A stretch of DNA of 64,000 nucleotides, taken from assembly GCF_013520985.1 (NCBI RefSeq), contig NZ_JACDTY010000003.1, forward strand, positions 124,001 to 188,000. Reading direction: 5' to 3'. The stretch's first letter is position 1, and each line of letters opens with the position of its first letter. Positions 34,170 through 44,857 of this stretch are shown one piece after another. The position numbers were made by a program, and so were the translations under genes. The notes under the pieces were generated by a model. That model was not told where the DNA came from, searched no databases, and saw only the letters and a program-made list of their open reading frames with translations. The DNA comes from Mesorhizobium neociceri. Its GTDB lineage: Bacteria; Pseudomonadota; Alphaproteobacteria; Rhizobiales; Rhizobiaceae.

Positions 34170-34936
34170 CAAGCCTGCCAACCGCACCCAACCTCCCCGC
34201 AGGGCAATGGGCGCTTTTCCTCGACATTGACGGCACCTTGCTGGAACACGCCGCTCACCCGGACGCGGTCTCTGTCAGTGACGAATTGCGGAACCTGCTC
34301 GGCGCCATCAACGAACGACTGGACGGCGCCGTCGCCTTCATCACGGGACGTTCGGTTGAGGTTGCCGACCGGTTGTTTCATCCGCTGAGACTGCGTGTTG
34401 CCGGCCTCTATGGGCTGGAACACCGACTGACACCAGACAGTCCGGTCGTTGCCGCAGATGCGCCCGCCGATATTGCTGCCCTTGCCGACGCCATCGAAGC
34501 CGAGCTGGATGACGGCCTGGTTCATATCGAGCGCAAGGGTCCGATCCTCGCCATCCATACGCGGGCGACGCCGCATCTGCTGGCCAGGGCCACCCAGCTT
34601 GTCGACCAGGCATTGGCCGAACTTCCCAAGGGATACCGGGTCATTCCAGGCAATGCCGGTGTCGAACTCATGCCGCTCGAGGCGGCCAAGGGCGCTGCCG
34701 TGCGGCGCTTCATGGCCATCCCGCCCTTTGCCGGGAGGCGGCCGGTTTTCCTCGGCGACGATACCGCTGACGAAAACGGTTTCGAGGCGATCAACGAGGC
34801 AGGTGGTATATCGATCCGGGTCAAGCCGCGCGGCCCCACCGTAGCTCAATACCGGCTCGATGACGTGACCCGCGCGATAGGCTGGCTTGCCGCCAATTTC
34901 GAAACGTCACCGGTGTTGAATCGCAAAGCGTCGTGA
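34166..34936 (+). CDS. otsB: Trehalose-6-phosphate phosphatase
   Basis: 256 residues. HAD-fold motif I is FLDIDGTLLEHAAHP (DxDGT, about residue 17-30), motif II is the serine/threonine in AFITGRSVEVADRL, and motif III/IV is FLGDDTADENGFEAINE (about 192-208). The family-specific LYGLEHRL segment is also present. It removes the phosphate from trehalose-6-phosphate produced by OtsA. It overlaps otsA by an ATGA, giving translational coupling. It ends the stress cluster. Confidence 0.93.
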   Translation: MTSLPTAPNLPAGQWALFLDIDGTLLEHAAHPDAVSVSDELRNLLGAINERLDGAVAFITGRSVEVADRLFHPLRLRVAGLYGLEHRLTPDSPVVAADAPADIAALADAIEAELDDGLVHIERKGPILAIHTRATPHLLARATQLVDQALAELPKGYRVIPGNAGVELMPLEAAKGAAVRRFMAIPPFAGRRPVFLGDDTADENGFEAINEAGGISIRVKPRGPTVAQYRLDDVTRAIGWLAANFETSPVLNRKAS

Positions 34937-35041
34937 TCGCGGCAGCCAGCATATCGAATCAAGACCGCCGCGATTGCGCCCCGTCTCCGACAAAGGCCGA
35001 TCGATAAGCGCGATTCTCGTTGAATATCTTTAAGGCCAAAG

Positions 35042-35064
35042 CCGGCAAATGGATTGCTTGCCGG
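35042..35064 (+). promoter_or_regulatory. Hairpin in the leader of the NCS1 permease gene
   Basis: CCGGCAA (35042-35048) pairs with TTGCCGG (35058-35064) around a 9-base loop. It is in the roughly 200-base gap upstream of the permease. It does not match any riboswitch I know and could be a chance stem in GC-rich DNA. Confidence 0.3.
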
Positions 35065-35136
35065 TTCCCCTGCGTCAGGCCTAACCTGCGCAGCCAACGC
35101 ATGGAGGTGCGTTCGGCAAAAGGGGAGGAATTCACC

Positions 35137-36594
35137 GTGACAATACAAGGCGCATCGCCTGGCCTTTACAATGAGGACCTCGCTCCGGCGAAGGTGCGGA
35201 ACTGGGGGCCATTCTCGATCTTCAACGTCTGGACGTCGGACGTTCACAGCCTGTGGGGCTATTACCTCGCTGCCAGCCTGTTCCTGTTTTGCGGCGGCTT
35301 CGTCAATTTCATCATCGCCATCGGCATCGGCTCACTGATCATCTACGTGCTGATGAACATGGTCGGCTATGCCGGCGTGAAGACCGGCGTGCCCTACCCC
35401 GTTCTGGCGCGCGCCTCCTTCGGCATCTGGGGCGCCAACATTCCGGCGCTGGTGCGCGCCATTGTCGCCTGCTTCTGGTACGGCGCGCAGACGGCGGCCG
35501 CATCCGGGGCCATCGTGGCGCTGTTGATCCGCTCGCAATGGTTCGCCGATTTCAACGCCAACGCGCATTTCCTCGGCCATAGCGGCCTCGAAGTGATCTG
35601 CTTCGTCGTCATCTGGGCGCTGCAGCTCTTGATCATCCAGCGCGGCATGGAAACGGTGCGCCGCTTCCAGGATTGGGCCGGCCCTGCCGTGTGGGTGATG
35701 ATGCTGATCCTGGCGATCTATCTCTGCATCAAGGCCGGGACCTTCGCCTTCACCAGCGACATCCCGATGGATGTTCTCCTGGAGAAGACCAAGGACGCCG
35801 GCGTGCCGGGCACCCCTGGCTCATGGACGGCGCTGTTTGCGGTCGCCGCCATCTGGGTCACCTACTTCTCGGCGCTCTATCTCAACTTCTGCGATTTCGC
35901 CCGCTATGCGCCGGACCAGGCGTCGCTGCGCAAGGGCAACATCTGGGGCCTGCCGGTCAACCTCATCCTGTTCTCGCTGGTCGCCGGCGTCACCACCATC
36001 GCCGCCTACGACGTCTATCACGAAGTGCTGCTGCACCCCGACCAGATCTCGGCCAAGTTCGACAGCTGGTTCCTGGCAGCACTTGCCGCACTGACCTTCG
36101 CCGTGGCGACGCTCGGAATCAACGTGGTGGCGAACTTCGTCTCCCCGGCCTTCGACTTCTCCAATGTCTTTCCCCGGCAGATCGACTTCAAGAAGGGGGG
36201 CTACATCGCGGCGCTGATCGCGCTGGTGCTCTATCCCTTCGCGCCATGGGATGGCAGCGCCGCCTCCTTCGTCAACATCATCGGCGCGACGATGGGGCCG
36301 ATCTTCGGCGTGATGATGGTCGACTACTATCTGATCCGCAAAGGCGAGGTCGATGTCGAGGCGCTGTATCGCGAGGACGGCGAGTTCCGCTTCCAGGGCG
36401 GCTGGCACGTCAACGCCTTCATCGCCGCCGGCATCGGCGCGATCTTCTCGTCGATCCTGCCCAACTTCACCAACTGGCTGCCGTCGTGGTGGGGCGTCTA
36501 TGGCTGGTTCTTCGGCGTGGCGATCGCCGGCGCGATCTACTACGTGCTGCGCACCATGGCGCTCGGCGCTGGGGCGAAGACAGCAAAGGCATGA
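35137..36594 (+). CDS. NCS1 family nucleobase/allantoin-type permease
   Basis: 485 residues if started at the GTG at 35137, which has an excellent ribosome site (GGGGAGG, about 8 bases before it) and places the NCS1 motif LYNEDLAPAKVRNWGPFSIF (residues 10-29) at the usual distance. Other ATGs at 35020 and 35101 would add unconserved sequence. Twelve membrane spans; the segments NVWTSDVHSLWGYYLAASLF, GVKTGVPYPVLARASFGI and ANFVSPAFDFSNVFP are characteristic. It imports a nucleobase, allantoin or hydantoin with a cation. The exact substrate is not readable from sequence and no purine genes are adjacent. Confidence 0.85.
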   Translation: MTIQGASPGLYNEDLAPAKVRNWGPFSIFNVWTSDVHSLWGYYLAASLFLFCGGFVNFIIAIGIGSLIIYVLMNMVGYAGVKTGVPYPVLARASFGIWGANIPALVRAIVACFWYGAQTAAASGAIVALLIRSQWFADFNANAHFLGHSGLEVICFVVIWALQLLIIQRGMETVRRFQDWAGPAVWVMMLILAIYLCIKAGTFAFTSDIPMDVLLEKTKDAGVPGTPGSWTALFAVAAIWVTYFSALYLNFCDFARYAPDQASLRKGNIWGLPVNLILFSLVAGVTTIAAYDVYHEVLLHPDQISAKFDSWFLAALAALTFAVATLGINVVANFVSPAFDFSNVFPRQIDFKKGGYIAALIALVLYPFAPWDGSAASFVNIIGATMGPIFGVMMVDYYLIRKGEVDVEALYREDGEFRFQGGWHVNAFIAAGIGAIFSSILPNFTNWLPSWWGVYGWFFGVAIAGAIYYVLRTMALGAGAKTAKA

Positions 36595-36606
36595 AATGAA
36601 GGGAAT

Positions 36607-36655
36607 AGGCAGTAGGTGCCAAGGAATAGAGACCTACTGCCTACTGCCTACTGCC
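36607..36655. repeat. Perfect 11-bp hairpin plus three tandem TACTGCC heptamers
   Basis: AGGCAGTAGGT (36607-36617) pairs exactly with ACCTACTGCCT (36632-36642) over a 14-base loop. TACTGCC is then repeated three times end to end (35-41, 42-48, 49-55 of 36600). The repeats span the gap between the convergent permease and DUF1697 genes and overlap the DUF1697 stop at 36648-36650. It may act as a terminator or be part of a dispersed intergenic repeat family. Confidence 0.7.
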
Positions 36656-37187
36656 CCACCATCTCAGCCAACCTCCGCACCGTGTTCCAGTTGCGTGTGG
36701 TGCCGATGCCCATGCGCTTGTGGTTCATCGCCGCGAGCAGCCGTGAGCTTGGCCGCTCGCGCGAAAAGACGACCCAGATGTCGCCGTCGACGCAATCCGC
36801 CTTCTCATCCTCGGCGGCATAGGCCTGGAGCGCTGCGACGCTGTCTGTGGGCGCAGGCTGGCGCATGATGCGCACCGCCACCTGATCGCCAGTTTCAGCC
36901 GACTCGGCCGGGAACGGATTGCCGGCGGCGAGCTTCAGCCAGTCCTCGGCAGTGCGCACGATGATGACGACATGGCGGCCGAAGGTTTTTTCGAAGGCCG
37001 TTTCGAGCCGCTGTTCCAGCCTGGCGATATCGCTCGCCCGCGCCTCGAAGACCAGATTGCCGGTCGCGACCAGCGTGCGCGGGTTTTTCAGCCCGAGACC
37101 TTCGGCCATCGCCTTGAGGTCGGACATGACGACCCGGCGGCCGTCGCCGAGGATGATGCTATAGAGCAGCGCGACATAGGTTTGCAT
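36648..37187 (-). CDS. DUF1697 domain protein
   Basis: 179 residues, matching the family length. The N-terminus MQTYVALLYSIILGDGRRVV is followed by MSDLKAMAEGLGLKNPRTLV and ATGNLVFEA (about residue 40-48), the segment that defines DUF1697, and VIVRTAEDWLKLAAGNPFPA. It is a small cytosolic protein of unknown role. The last codons lie in the TACTGCC repeat block. It is convergent with the permease and 24 bases downstream of pyrG on the same strand. Confidence 0.85.
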   Translation of the reverse strand: MQTYVALLYSIILGDGRRVVMSDLKAMAEGLGLKNPRTLVATGNLVFEARASDIARLEQRLETAFEKTFGRHVVIIVRTAEDWLKLAAGNPFPAESAETGDQVAVRIMRQPAPTDSVAALQAYAAEDEKADCVDGDIWVVFSRERPSSRLLAAMNHKRMGIGTTRNWNTVRRLAEMVGQ

Positions 37188-37211
37188 CAGCTGCGAAACC
37201 CCGCCGGCGAC

Positions 37212-38852
<1,641 letters not shown>

Positions 38853-38953
38853 TTAACGCGGCCGAATTGATTCCGCCAGAGAAAAAACCGCCGCTGAAGC
38901 TTTTTCCAGAGAAGGCGCGATAGTCCCGAGGTTCGAGACTGTTGTTCTTAGTC

Positions 38954-38982
38954 AAAACAAAAGGGCCGGCAGAAGCCGGCCC
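38954..38982 (-). terminator. Rho-independent terminator after the L,D-transpeptidase gene
   Basis: GGGCCGGC (38963-38970) and GCCGGCCC (38975-38982) form an 8-bp stem with a 4-base loop. Read on the minus strand, the hairpin is followed by TTTTGTTTT (38962-38954). It lies 22 bases downstream of the transpeptidase stop, in the pyrG leader, so pyrG needs its own promoter. Confidence 0.85.
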
Positions 38983-39004
38983 CTTCGGCAGAATTAGGAG
39001 AACG

Positions 39005-40123
39005 TCAGATGATGACGACCTTGGTGCCAACCCTGACGCGGCTGTAGAGGTCCATGACGTGCTCGTTGATCATGCGGAAGCAGCCATTGGAGGCGCTGGT
39101 TCCGATCGACTGCGGCGCGATGGTGCCGTGGATGCGCAGATGCGTGTCCTTCTTGCCGTCATAGAGATAGATGGCGCGGGCGCCGAGCGGGTTCTGACCG
39201 CCGCCGGGCATGCCGTCCTTGTACTGGCCATAGTGCTTGGGCTCGCGCTTCTGCATGTCGAGCGTCGGGATCCAGCGCGGCCATTCCTGCTTGTCGCCAA
39301 CGGCAACCGTGCCCTTGAACTGCAGGCCTTCGCGGCCGACGGCAATGGCGTAGCGGCGTGCGGTGAAAGCCGATTCAACAAGGTAGAGGCGGCGCGCGCT
39401 GGTATCGATGACGATCGTGCCAGCGCTGTAGCCGGAGAATTCGACTTCCTGCGGCACGAACTCAGGCTTCACCTTGAACTGCTTCTTGGCTTGCCGCTTC
39501 TCCAGAGCCTGGTCGAGCGCCCGCGTTTCGGGGAGATAGGCAATCGAGGAGGCAGAAGATGTGCCGCCGAACAGGCCGGCGAAAAGCCCGCCGCTCTGCG
39601 GCTTCTGGCCAGGGGCCTCGCTGCGCAATTCGCCATTGTTGCCGGTCAGCGCGACGTTCATCGCTTCGGCCGGAAGCGGTTCGGCCGACTCGATCGGCTC
39701 GATCGGCGCAATCGGATCAACTGGCACGATGATTTTGGTGATCTTCTTGCCCGACTTGGCGTCAGCGACCACAGCCGGCTTACCCTTGCTGGCCAGGAAG
39801 GCCTGGCGCTGGGCGTCTGCTTTGGCTTTCGCCGCATCGCGCATGGCCAGCTTGCGGGCCTCGAGCGCCTTGGCGCCGGCAGCCGCCTTGTCGGCCGCGA
39901 TCTTGTCTTCGAGCTTGCTGATCTGAGCCAGATCATCCGAGCTCGGGTTTTTCTTCTTCTTGAGAAGCTTCAGCTGCGCCGCATCGCTTTTGGCGGCGAC
40001 GTTGATGACAGCGGTTTTGCCAACCGCCTGCGGTGAAGTCATTGCCGGAGTGCCGGCGAAGGCCGCGGAGCTCATGCCGAGTACGGCACAAAACCCCATG
40101 AAAATGAAGCTGCGAAGCTGCAT
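39005..40123 (-). CDS. L,D-transpeptidase (YkuD/ErfK family), exported
   Basis: 372 residues from the ATG at 40123, where a signal peptide starts (MQLRSFIFMGFCAVLGMSSAAFAG, about residue 24). A long Lys/Ala-rich, coiled-coil-like region (about 35-130, containing LKLLKKKKNPSSDDLAQISK) precedes the catalytic YkuD domain. The latter has TIVIDTSARRLYLVES and the active site HGTIAPQSIGTSASNGCFRM (HxxGxxxxxG...SxGC), ending in VRVGTKVVII. It forms 3-3 peptidoglycan crosslinks or attaches proteins to the wall in the periplasm. The coiled region may serve as a spacer or anchor. It sits between pyrG and secG. Confidence 0.88.
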   Translation of the reverse strand: MQLRSFIFMGFCAVLGMSSAAFAGTPAMTSPQAVGKTAVINVAAKSDAAQLKLLKKKKNPSSDDLAQISKLEDKIAADKAAAGAKALEARKLAMRDAAKAKADAQRQAFLASKGKPAVVADAKSGKKITKIIVPVDPIAPIEPIESAEPLPAEAMNVALTGNNGELRSEAPGQKPQSGGLFAGLFGGTSSASSIAYLPETRALDQALEKRQAKKQFKVKPEFVPQEVEFSGYSAGTIVIDTSARRLYLVESAFTARRYAIAVGREGLQFKGTVAVGDKQEWPRWIPTLDMQKREPKHYGQYKDGMPGGGQNPLGARAIYLYDGKKDTHLRIHGTIAPQSIGTSASNGCFRMINEHVMDLYSRVRVGTKVVII

Positions 40124-40325
40124 AGCGAAGATCCGATCGTTCAATGCTTGTTGCCCACGGCGTCGCCCGGCGCCCCCCAAGGGCGCAGAAAGTGCCGCGC
40201 GCAATCTATAATCGAAGTGCCGGATGGGCCTCAAGCGGAACGCGTGGTCGAATCTTCGTGATCATGCGCCATTTGCCGCGACTGTGTTGAAACAACAACA
40301 GATCGCGGCATCTGACCCTATCCGA

Positions 40326-40820
40326 CTACTGGTTCGGAACCTGCGGCGTGACCGGCAAGGTGACGCCGTTGGCAGCCGGCGGCGTGGCCGAATCGGTCGC
40401 CGGAGCTGGGACCGGAGCAGTCGCCGGGGCTGTGGTGGCGGGAGTGGTCGCCGGAGGCGTCGTGGCGGCGCCATTGCCCGAAGGCGCAGCCGGTGCGGTG
40501 GTGCCGGCGGGTGGCGTCGGCGCCGTCGTGCCGGGCAACTGGTTGAGCACGCCATTGCCGCTGTCGGCCGGTACACGGTCGAGAATGTCGATCGGCTTTT
40601 CGCCGTAGCGGGCAACGATCGAGAGTGTCAGGGAGGTGACGAAGAAAGCCGCGGCCAGGATCGCCGTCGCCCGCGTCAGTGCATTGGCGGCGCCACGCGC
40701 GGTCATGAAGCCGGAACCGCCGCCAATGCCGAGACCACCGCCTTCGGAGCGCTGCAGCAGCACCACGCCGACAAGGGCGAGCACGACCATGAGGTGGATG
40801 ACGATCAGTACGGTTTCCAT
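40326..40820 (-). CDS. secG: Preprotein translocase subunit SecG with a long low-complexity tail
   Basis: 164 residues, versus about 75-130 in most bacteria. The first 75 residues are SecG: METVLIVIHLMVVLALVGVV, LLQRSEGGGLGIGGGSGFM and ANALTRATAILAAAFFVTSL with two membrane spans. After about residue 90 the protein is almost only Ala, Pro, Thr and Gly (e.g. GNGAATTPPATTPATTAPAT). It is part of the SecYEG channel for protein export. The tail is likely cytoplasmic or periplasmic and disordered. It is downstream of tpiA as is usual in rhizobia. Confidence 0.92.
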   Translation of the reverse strand: METVLIVIHLMVVLALVGVVLLQRSEGGGLGIGGGSGFMTARGAANALTRATAILAAAFFVTSLTLSIVARYGEKPIDILDRVPADSGNGVLNQLPGTTAPTPPAGTTAPAAPSGNGAATTPPATTPATTAPATAPVPAPATDSATPPAANGVTLPVTPQVPNQ

Positions 40821-40999
40821 ATTTTATCCTGGCAAGCCCTGCCGCTCCCTGGCGATCAGGGCCGGTGATTTGGAGGCGGCTCCATACAATGCTTTAACGG
40901 CATTTCCAAGCCCGTGGCCGGAATATGGGAAGCAATGCGCCCTTTGCAACGATTTCGGCCGCAGCGCGGCTTTTGATCAAGTCGGCGACGGAACGCCGG

Positions 41000-41770
41000 C
41001 TAGCCGATATTCTGGTAGGCTTCGGCGATGGCGAGAAAATCCGCCGCCTTAAGGCTGGCGCCACCGACGAGCGCGCCGTCGACGTTTTTGACGCCGAGCA
41101 GTTCGACCGCATTGGACGGCTTGACCGAGCCGCCATAGAGGATGCGGATCCTGCCGGCCACCGAGGCGCCCAGCCCCTCCGATAGTTTTTCGCGGATATG
41201 CGCATGCGCTTCGGCCACGTCGTCGGCGGTCGGTGTCAGGCCGGTGCCGATCGCCCATACCGGCTCGTAGGCGATGACAGTGTTGGCTGGCGTCGCGCTA
41301 GGCGGCACCGAGCCGGCGACCTGGCGCGACAAGACGTCGAGGGCGGCGCCCGCTTCGCGCTCGGCCCTGGTCTCGCCGATGCAGATGATGGCGACGAGCC
41401 CGGCTCGCCATGCGGCAGACGCCTTCGCCTGGACAGTCGCATCGTCCTCGTTGCGCTGCTCGCGGCATTCGGAATGGCCGACAATGACGTGGCTGGCGCC
41501 GGCGTCTTTCAACATCTCGGCCGAGACACAACCGGTGAAGGCGCCGCTCTCCTTGATGTGGCAATCCTCGCCACCAGCCCGCACCGGCGTGCGCGACAGG
41601 ATTTCGGCCGCGCGCGACAACAAGGTGGCAGGCACGCAGACCAATGCTTCGGTCTCGGCGTCGAGGCCGCTCATGAAGCCGTTGCCGATCATCCTGAGCT
41701 CGTTCAACGAGGCGCTGGTGCCGTTCATTTTCCAGTTGCCGGCAACGAGCGGTCGAATTCCTGGCGTCAT
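41000..41770 (-). CDS. tpiA: Triosephosphate isomerase
   Basis: 256 residues from the ATG at 41770; the frame begins upstream at 41830 but the family starts at [13 protein letters not shown]. The catalytic histidine and glutamate are in [17 protein letters not shown] (His about 100) and [17 protein letters not shown] (Glu about 170), and the phosphate loops are [13 protein letters not shown] and [11 protein letters not shown]. The enzyme interconverts dihydroxyacetone phosphate and glyceraldehyde-3-phosphate. secG follows after 180 bases, the divergent ppiD gene starts 146 bases away. Confidence 0.97.
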   Translation of the reverse strand: MTPGIRPLVAGNWKMNGTSASLNELRMIGNGFMSGLDAETEALVCVPATLLSRAAEILSRTPVRAGGEDCHIKESGAFTGCVSAEMLKDAGASHVIVGHSECREQRNEDDATVQAKASAAWRAGLVAIICIGETRAEREAGAALDVLSRQVAGSVPPSATPANTVIAYEPVWAIGTGLTPTADDVAEAHAHIREKLSEGLGASVAGRIRILYGGSVKPSNAVELLGVKNVDGALVGGASLKAADFLAIAEAYQNIG

Positions 41771-41916
41771 GGGATCTGGTTCTCCGGGCGACATTAGGGT
41801 CTCGCCCTCCCTATCAAAATCAGGCCACAAAGCAATCGACAGTGAGCCGGAAGGGCGCTATTGCGCTTGTTTCAGACTCGGGCGCACACGAAAGTGCGGA
41901 AAAATCGGAAGTAACA

Positions 41917-43812
41917 ATGCTTGGTATTCTGAGAAGCGCGGCGGGGACCTGGGTCGCGAAGACCCTGCTGTTACTGCTGGTGGCAAGCTTTGCCGCCTGG
42001 GGCGTCACCACCCGCTTGGCGGGCGGCTTCCTGGCCGGCCATCACGCGGTCATAACCGCCGGCAGCACCACTGTGTCGATCACCGAATACCGCCTCGCCT
42101 ACGATCGCCAGATCAATATGCTGCAGCAGCAGATCGGCCAGCGCATCAGCCGCGAGCAGGCCAAGGCCTATGGCATCGACAACCAGGTTCTGGCGCAATT
42201 GGTGTCGGGCGCCGTTCTCGACGAACAGGCGCGCAAGCTCGGGCTCGGCTTCTCCAAGGACAAGCTAGCCGAATTGACGCGCCAGGAACCCGCCTTTCAG
42301 GGCCCGAATGGCCAGTTCGACCGCCGGCTGTTCGAATCGCGGCTGCGCGAGCTCGGCATGCGGCCGGAGGACTATCTCAAGAACCGGTCCCAGGTGGCGG
42401 TGCGCCAGCAGATCGTCGAGGCGGTTTCGGACGGCCTCAAGGCTCCGGACACCTTCTTCAAGGCGGTCGCGCTCTATCGCGGCGAAGACCGCACCATCGA
42501 CTATCTGACCTTGCCGAAGGCGCTGGTCGAGCCGATCGAGGCGCCATCCGACAGTGTGCTTCAGGCCTATTTCGAGGCCAACAAGAAAACCTACGCGGCG
42601 CCTGAATACCGCAAATTCTCCTATGTCCGGCTCGAGCCTGAAGACATCATGGATGTCAGCGCCGTGACCGACCAACAGGTCGGCGATGACTACAACAAGA
42701 ACAAGGGGCGCTACACCACGCCGGAAATGCGCACCATCGAACAGCTGGTGTTTCCGACGCTGGATGCCGCCAAGGCAGCATCCGATTCGCTGAAGACGGG
42801 CGCCACCTTCGACAAGATCGTTATCGCGCAGGGCAAGACCCAGGCCGACACGCTGCTTGGCACGCTCTCCAAGGACAAGATCAGCGACAAGGCGGTCGCC
42901 GATGCCGCATTCGCGCTTGCCGTCAATGAAGTCAGCCCGGTCGTCCAGGGTACGTTCGGCCCGGTGCTTTTGCGCGTCACCGATATCAAGCCGGAAGTGG
43001 TGAAACCGCTGGCCGAAGTGTCGGACCAGATCCGCAAGGATCTGGCACTGGGCGAAGCAAGCCGCATCCTGCTCGACGTGCACGACAATTACGAAGACAC
43101 CCGCGCCGCCGGCAGCACGCTCGCCGAAGCCGCCGCAAAGCTGAAGCTCAAGGACGTCACCGTCGAGGCCATCGACCGCACCGGCCTCAAGCCGGATGGA
43201 ACCATCATCAAGGACCTGCCGGCATCGCCGGACCTGATCAAGGCGGTGTTCGAGGCCGAACCCAACACCGAGAATCAAGCTCTGACCACGACCAACAACG
43301 GCTTCGTGTTCTACGAGCTGACATCGATCACGCCGGCTCGCGACCGCACGCTGGACGAGGTTCGCCAGAGGGTGGTGGCGGACTGGACGACAGAGGAAAC
43401 GACCAAGCGGCTGACCGCCAAGGCTGACGAGCTCGAAAAGCGCCTCAAGGCCGGTGCCACGCTCGACGTCATCGCCGGCGAGCTGAAACTCGAAAAGCAG
43501 ACCAAGCGCGGCGTGAAGCGCGAGGCCGACGACGTCGATTTCGGCAAGGACGGCGCCGCAGCGATGTTCGGCGTCGGCGAAGGCGGCACCGGGCTGATCC
43601 CCTCGCCCACCGGCGAAGGCCAGATTCTGTTCAAGGTGGCCGAAGTGTTCGAGCCGGCCGGAGCCGACGCCAGTTCGGTGCCCGACGATGCGCAGAAATC
43701 CTTCACGCAAGGCATGTCCGACGATTTGCTCGACCAGCTGGTGGCACAGTTGCAGACGCAGTACGCCGTCAGCGTCGACCAGGCCGCCGTTGCCCAGGCC
43801 TTGGCCCAATGA
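41917..43812 (+). CDS. ppiD: Peptidyl-prolyl cis-trans isomerase, PpiD-like periplasmic folding factor
   Basis: 631 residues from the ATG at 41917, which puts the membrane anchor (WVAKTLLLLLVASFAAWGV, about 12-30) at the N-terminus; a start at 41842 adds 25 odd residues. The SurA-N-like chaperone region (about 40-200) has SITEYRLAYDRQINMLQQQI. The parvulin-type domain (about 240-370) has YTTPEMRTIEQLVFPTLDAA and ALAVNEVSPVVQGTFGPVLL. The C-terminal helper region ends FVFYELTSITPARDRTLDEV and beyond. It assists folding of exported proteins. It is first in a unit with trpD, trpC, moaC, moeA; a three-copy 17-bp repeat fills the gap to trpD. Confidence 0.88.
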   Translation: MLGILRSAAGTWVAKTLLLLLVASFAAWGVTTRLAGGFLAGHHAVITAGSTTVSITEYRLAYDRQINMLQQQIGQRISREQAKAYGIDNQVLAQLVSGAVLDEQARKLGLGFSKDKLAELTRQEPAFQGPNGQFDRRLFESRLRELGMRPEDYLKNRSQVAVRQQIVEAVSDGLKAPDTFFKAVALYRGEDRTIDYLTLPKALVEPIEAPSDSVLQAYFEANKKTYAAPEYRKFSYVRLEPEDIMDVSAVTDQQVGDDYNKNKGRYTTPEMRTIEQLVFPTLDAAKAASDSLKTGATFDKIVIAQGKTQADTLLGTLSKDKISDKAVADAAFALAVNEVSPVVQGTFGPVLLRVTDIKPEVVKPLAEVSDQIRKDLALGEASRILLDVHDNYEDTRAAGSTLAEAAAKLKLKDVTVEAIDRTGLKPDGTIIKDLPASPDLIKAVFEAEPNTENQALTTTNNGFVFYELTSITPARDRTLDEVRQRVVADWTTEETTKRLTAKADELEKRLKAGATLDVIAGELKLEKQTKRGVKREADDVDFGKDGAAAMFGVGEGGTGLIPSPTGEGQILFKVAEVFEPAGADASSVPDDAQKSFTQGMSDDLLDQLVAQLQTQYAVSVDQAAVAQALAQ

Positions 43813-43850
43813 ACGGCTTGGCTCAATGAACGTCTTGGCCCCATGAGCAC
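43800..43850 (+). repeat. Three tandem 17-bp copies at the ppiD-trpD junction
   Basis: CTTGGCCCAATGAACGG, CTTGGCTCAATGAACGT and a third, more divergent CTTGGCCCCATGAGCAC follow each other with a period of 17. The ppiD stop (43810-43812) is in copy 1 and the trpD ATG (43843) in copy 3; each copy contains an ATGA. The three ATGs are in different frames. The spacer between the two genes is thus made by local duplication. Confidence 0.75.
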
Positions 43851-44853
43851 CCTGAAGATCCATATCGCCAAGGTCGCCACCGGCAGCGCGTTGACCTTTG
43901 AGGAAGCGCGCGAAGCCTTCGACATCATCATGTCGGGCGACGCGACGCCGGGCCAGATCGGCGGCTTCCTGATGGCGCTGCGGGTGCGCGGCGAGACGGT
44001 GAGCGAGATTTCCGGCGCCGTCGCCACGATGCGCGCCAAGATGCTGCGCGTCGAAGCCCCTGAAGGCGCCATCGACATTGTAGGCACCGGCGGCGACAAC
44101 TCGCATTCCGTCAACATCTCGACGGCGTCCGCCTTCGTCATCGCCGGCTGCGGCGTGCCGGTCGCCAAGCATGGCAATCGCGGCCTGTCGTCGCTGACAG
44201 GCGCTGCCGATGTGCTGGTTGCGCTCGGTGTCAAGATCGATATCCCGCCGGAGGTGATCGGCCGCTGCATCCATGAGGCCGGCGTCGGCTTCATGTTCGC
44301 GCCGGCGCATCATCCGGCGATGAAACATGTCGGCCCGACCCGCGTCGAGCTAGGCACCCGCACCATCTTCAACCTGCTCGGACCGCTGTCCAATCCGGCC
44401 GGCGTCAGCAGGCAGATGGTCGGCGTGTTCCTGCCGGAATGGATCGTGCCGGTGGCCGAGACATTGAAGGCGCTGGGCACAGACCATGCCTGGGTCGTCC
44501 ATGGCGATGGCTATGACGAGATCACCACCACAGGCGAGACGCAGGTTGCGGAACTGGCCGGCGGCGAGATCCGCCATTTCACGCTCACCCCGGAAGCGGT
44601 CGGCTTGCAGCGCCACACCAAGGATGAGTTGCGTGGCGGCGACGCCGCCTACAACGCAAACGCGTTGCGCGACATGCTGGGCGGCGCGGCCGGCGCCTAT
44701 CGCGACACGGTGCTGATGAATGCCGGTGCCGGCATGGTGGTGGCCGGCAAGGCAACAACGCTTGCCGACGGCATGGCGGCCGCAGCGCAAGCCATCGACA
44801 GCGGCCGGGCGATGGGCGTGCTCGACAGGCTGGTCGAGATTTCGAACGGATAG
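43843..44853 (+). CDS. trpD: Anthranilate phosphoribosyltransferase
   Basis: 336 residues. The N-terminal helical domain has [20 protein letters not shown] and [17 protein letters not shown]. The phosphoribosyl-diphosphate site is [20 protein letters not shown] (about 80-99), followed by [16 protein letters not shown], and the anthranilate site region is [20 protein letters not shown]. The C-terminal part includes [15 protein letters not shown]. It couples anthranilate to phosphoribosyl diphosphate in tryptophan synthesis. trpC is 4 bases downstream with a GTG start. It stands in contrast to the tryptophan-degrading cluster 3 kb away. Confidence 0.96.
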   Translation: MSTLKIHIAKVATGSALTFEEAREAFDIIMSGDATPGQIGGFLMALRVRGETVSEISGAVATMRAKMLRVEAPEGAIDIVGTGGDNSHSVNISTASAFVIAGCGVPVAKHGNRGLSSLTGAADVLVALGVKIDIPPEVIGRCIHEAGVGFMFAPAHHPAMKHVGPTRVELGTRTIFNLLGPLSNPAGVSRQMVGVFLPEWIVPVAETLKALGTDHAWVVHGDGYDEITTTGETQVAELAGGEIRHFTLTPEAVGLQRHTKDELRGGDAAYNANALRDMLGGAAGAYRDTVLMNAGAGMVVAGKATTLADGMAAAAQAIDSGRAMGVLDRLVEISNG

Positions 44854-44857
44854 AGCC

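Noticed and set aside
42265..44328. Long open frame (about 687 codons) on the minus strand opposite ppiD and trpD
   Set aside because: It overlaps two well-supported genes, has a composition typical of a GC-rich antisense frame (His, Arg, Asp, Gly rich) and no recognisable motif.
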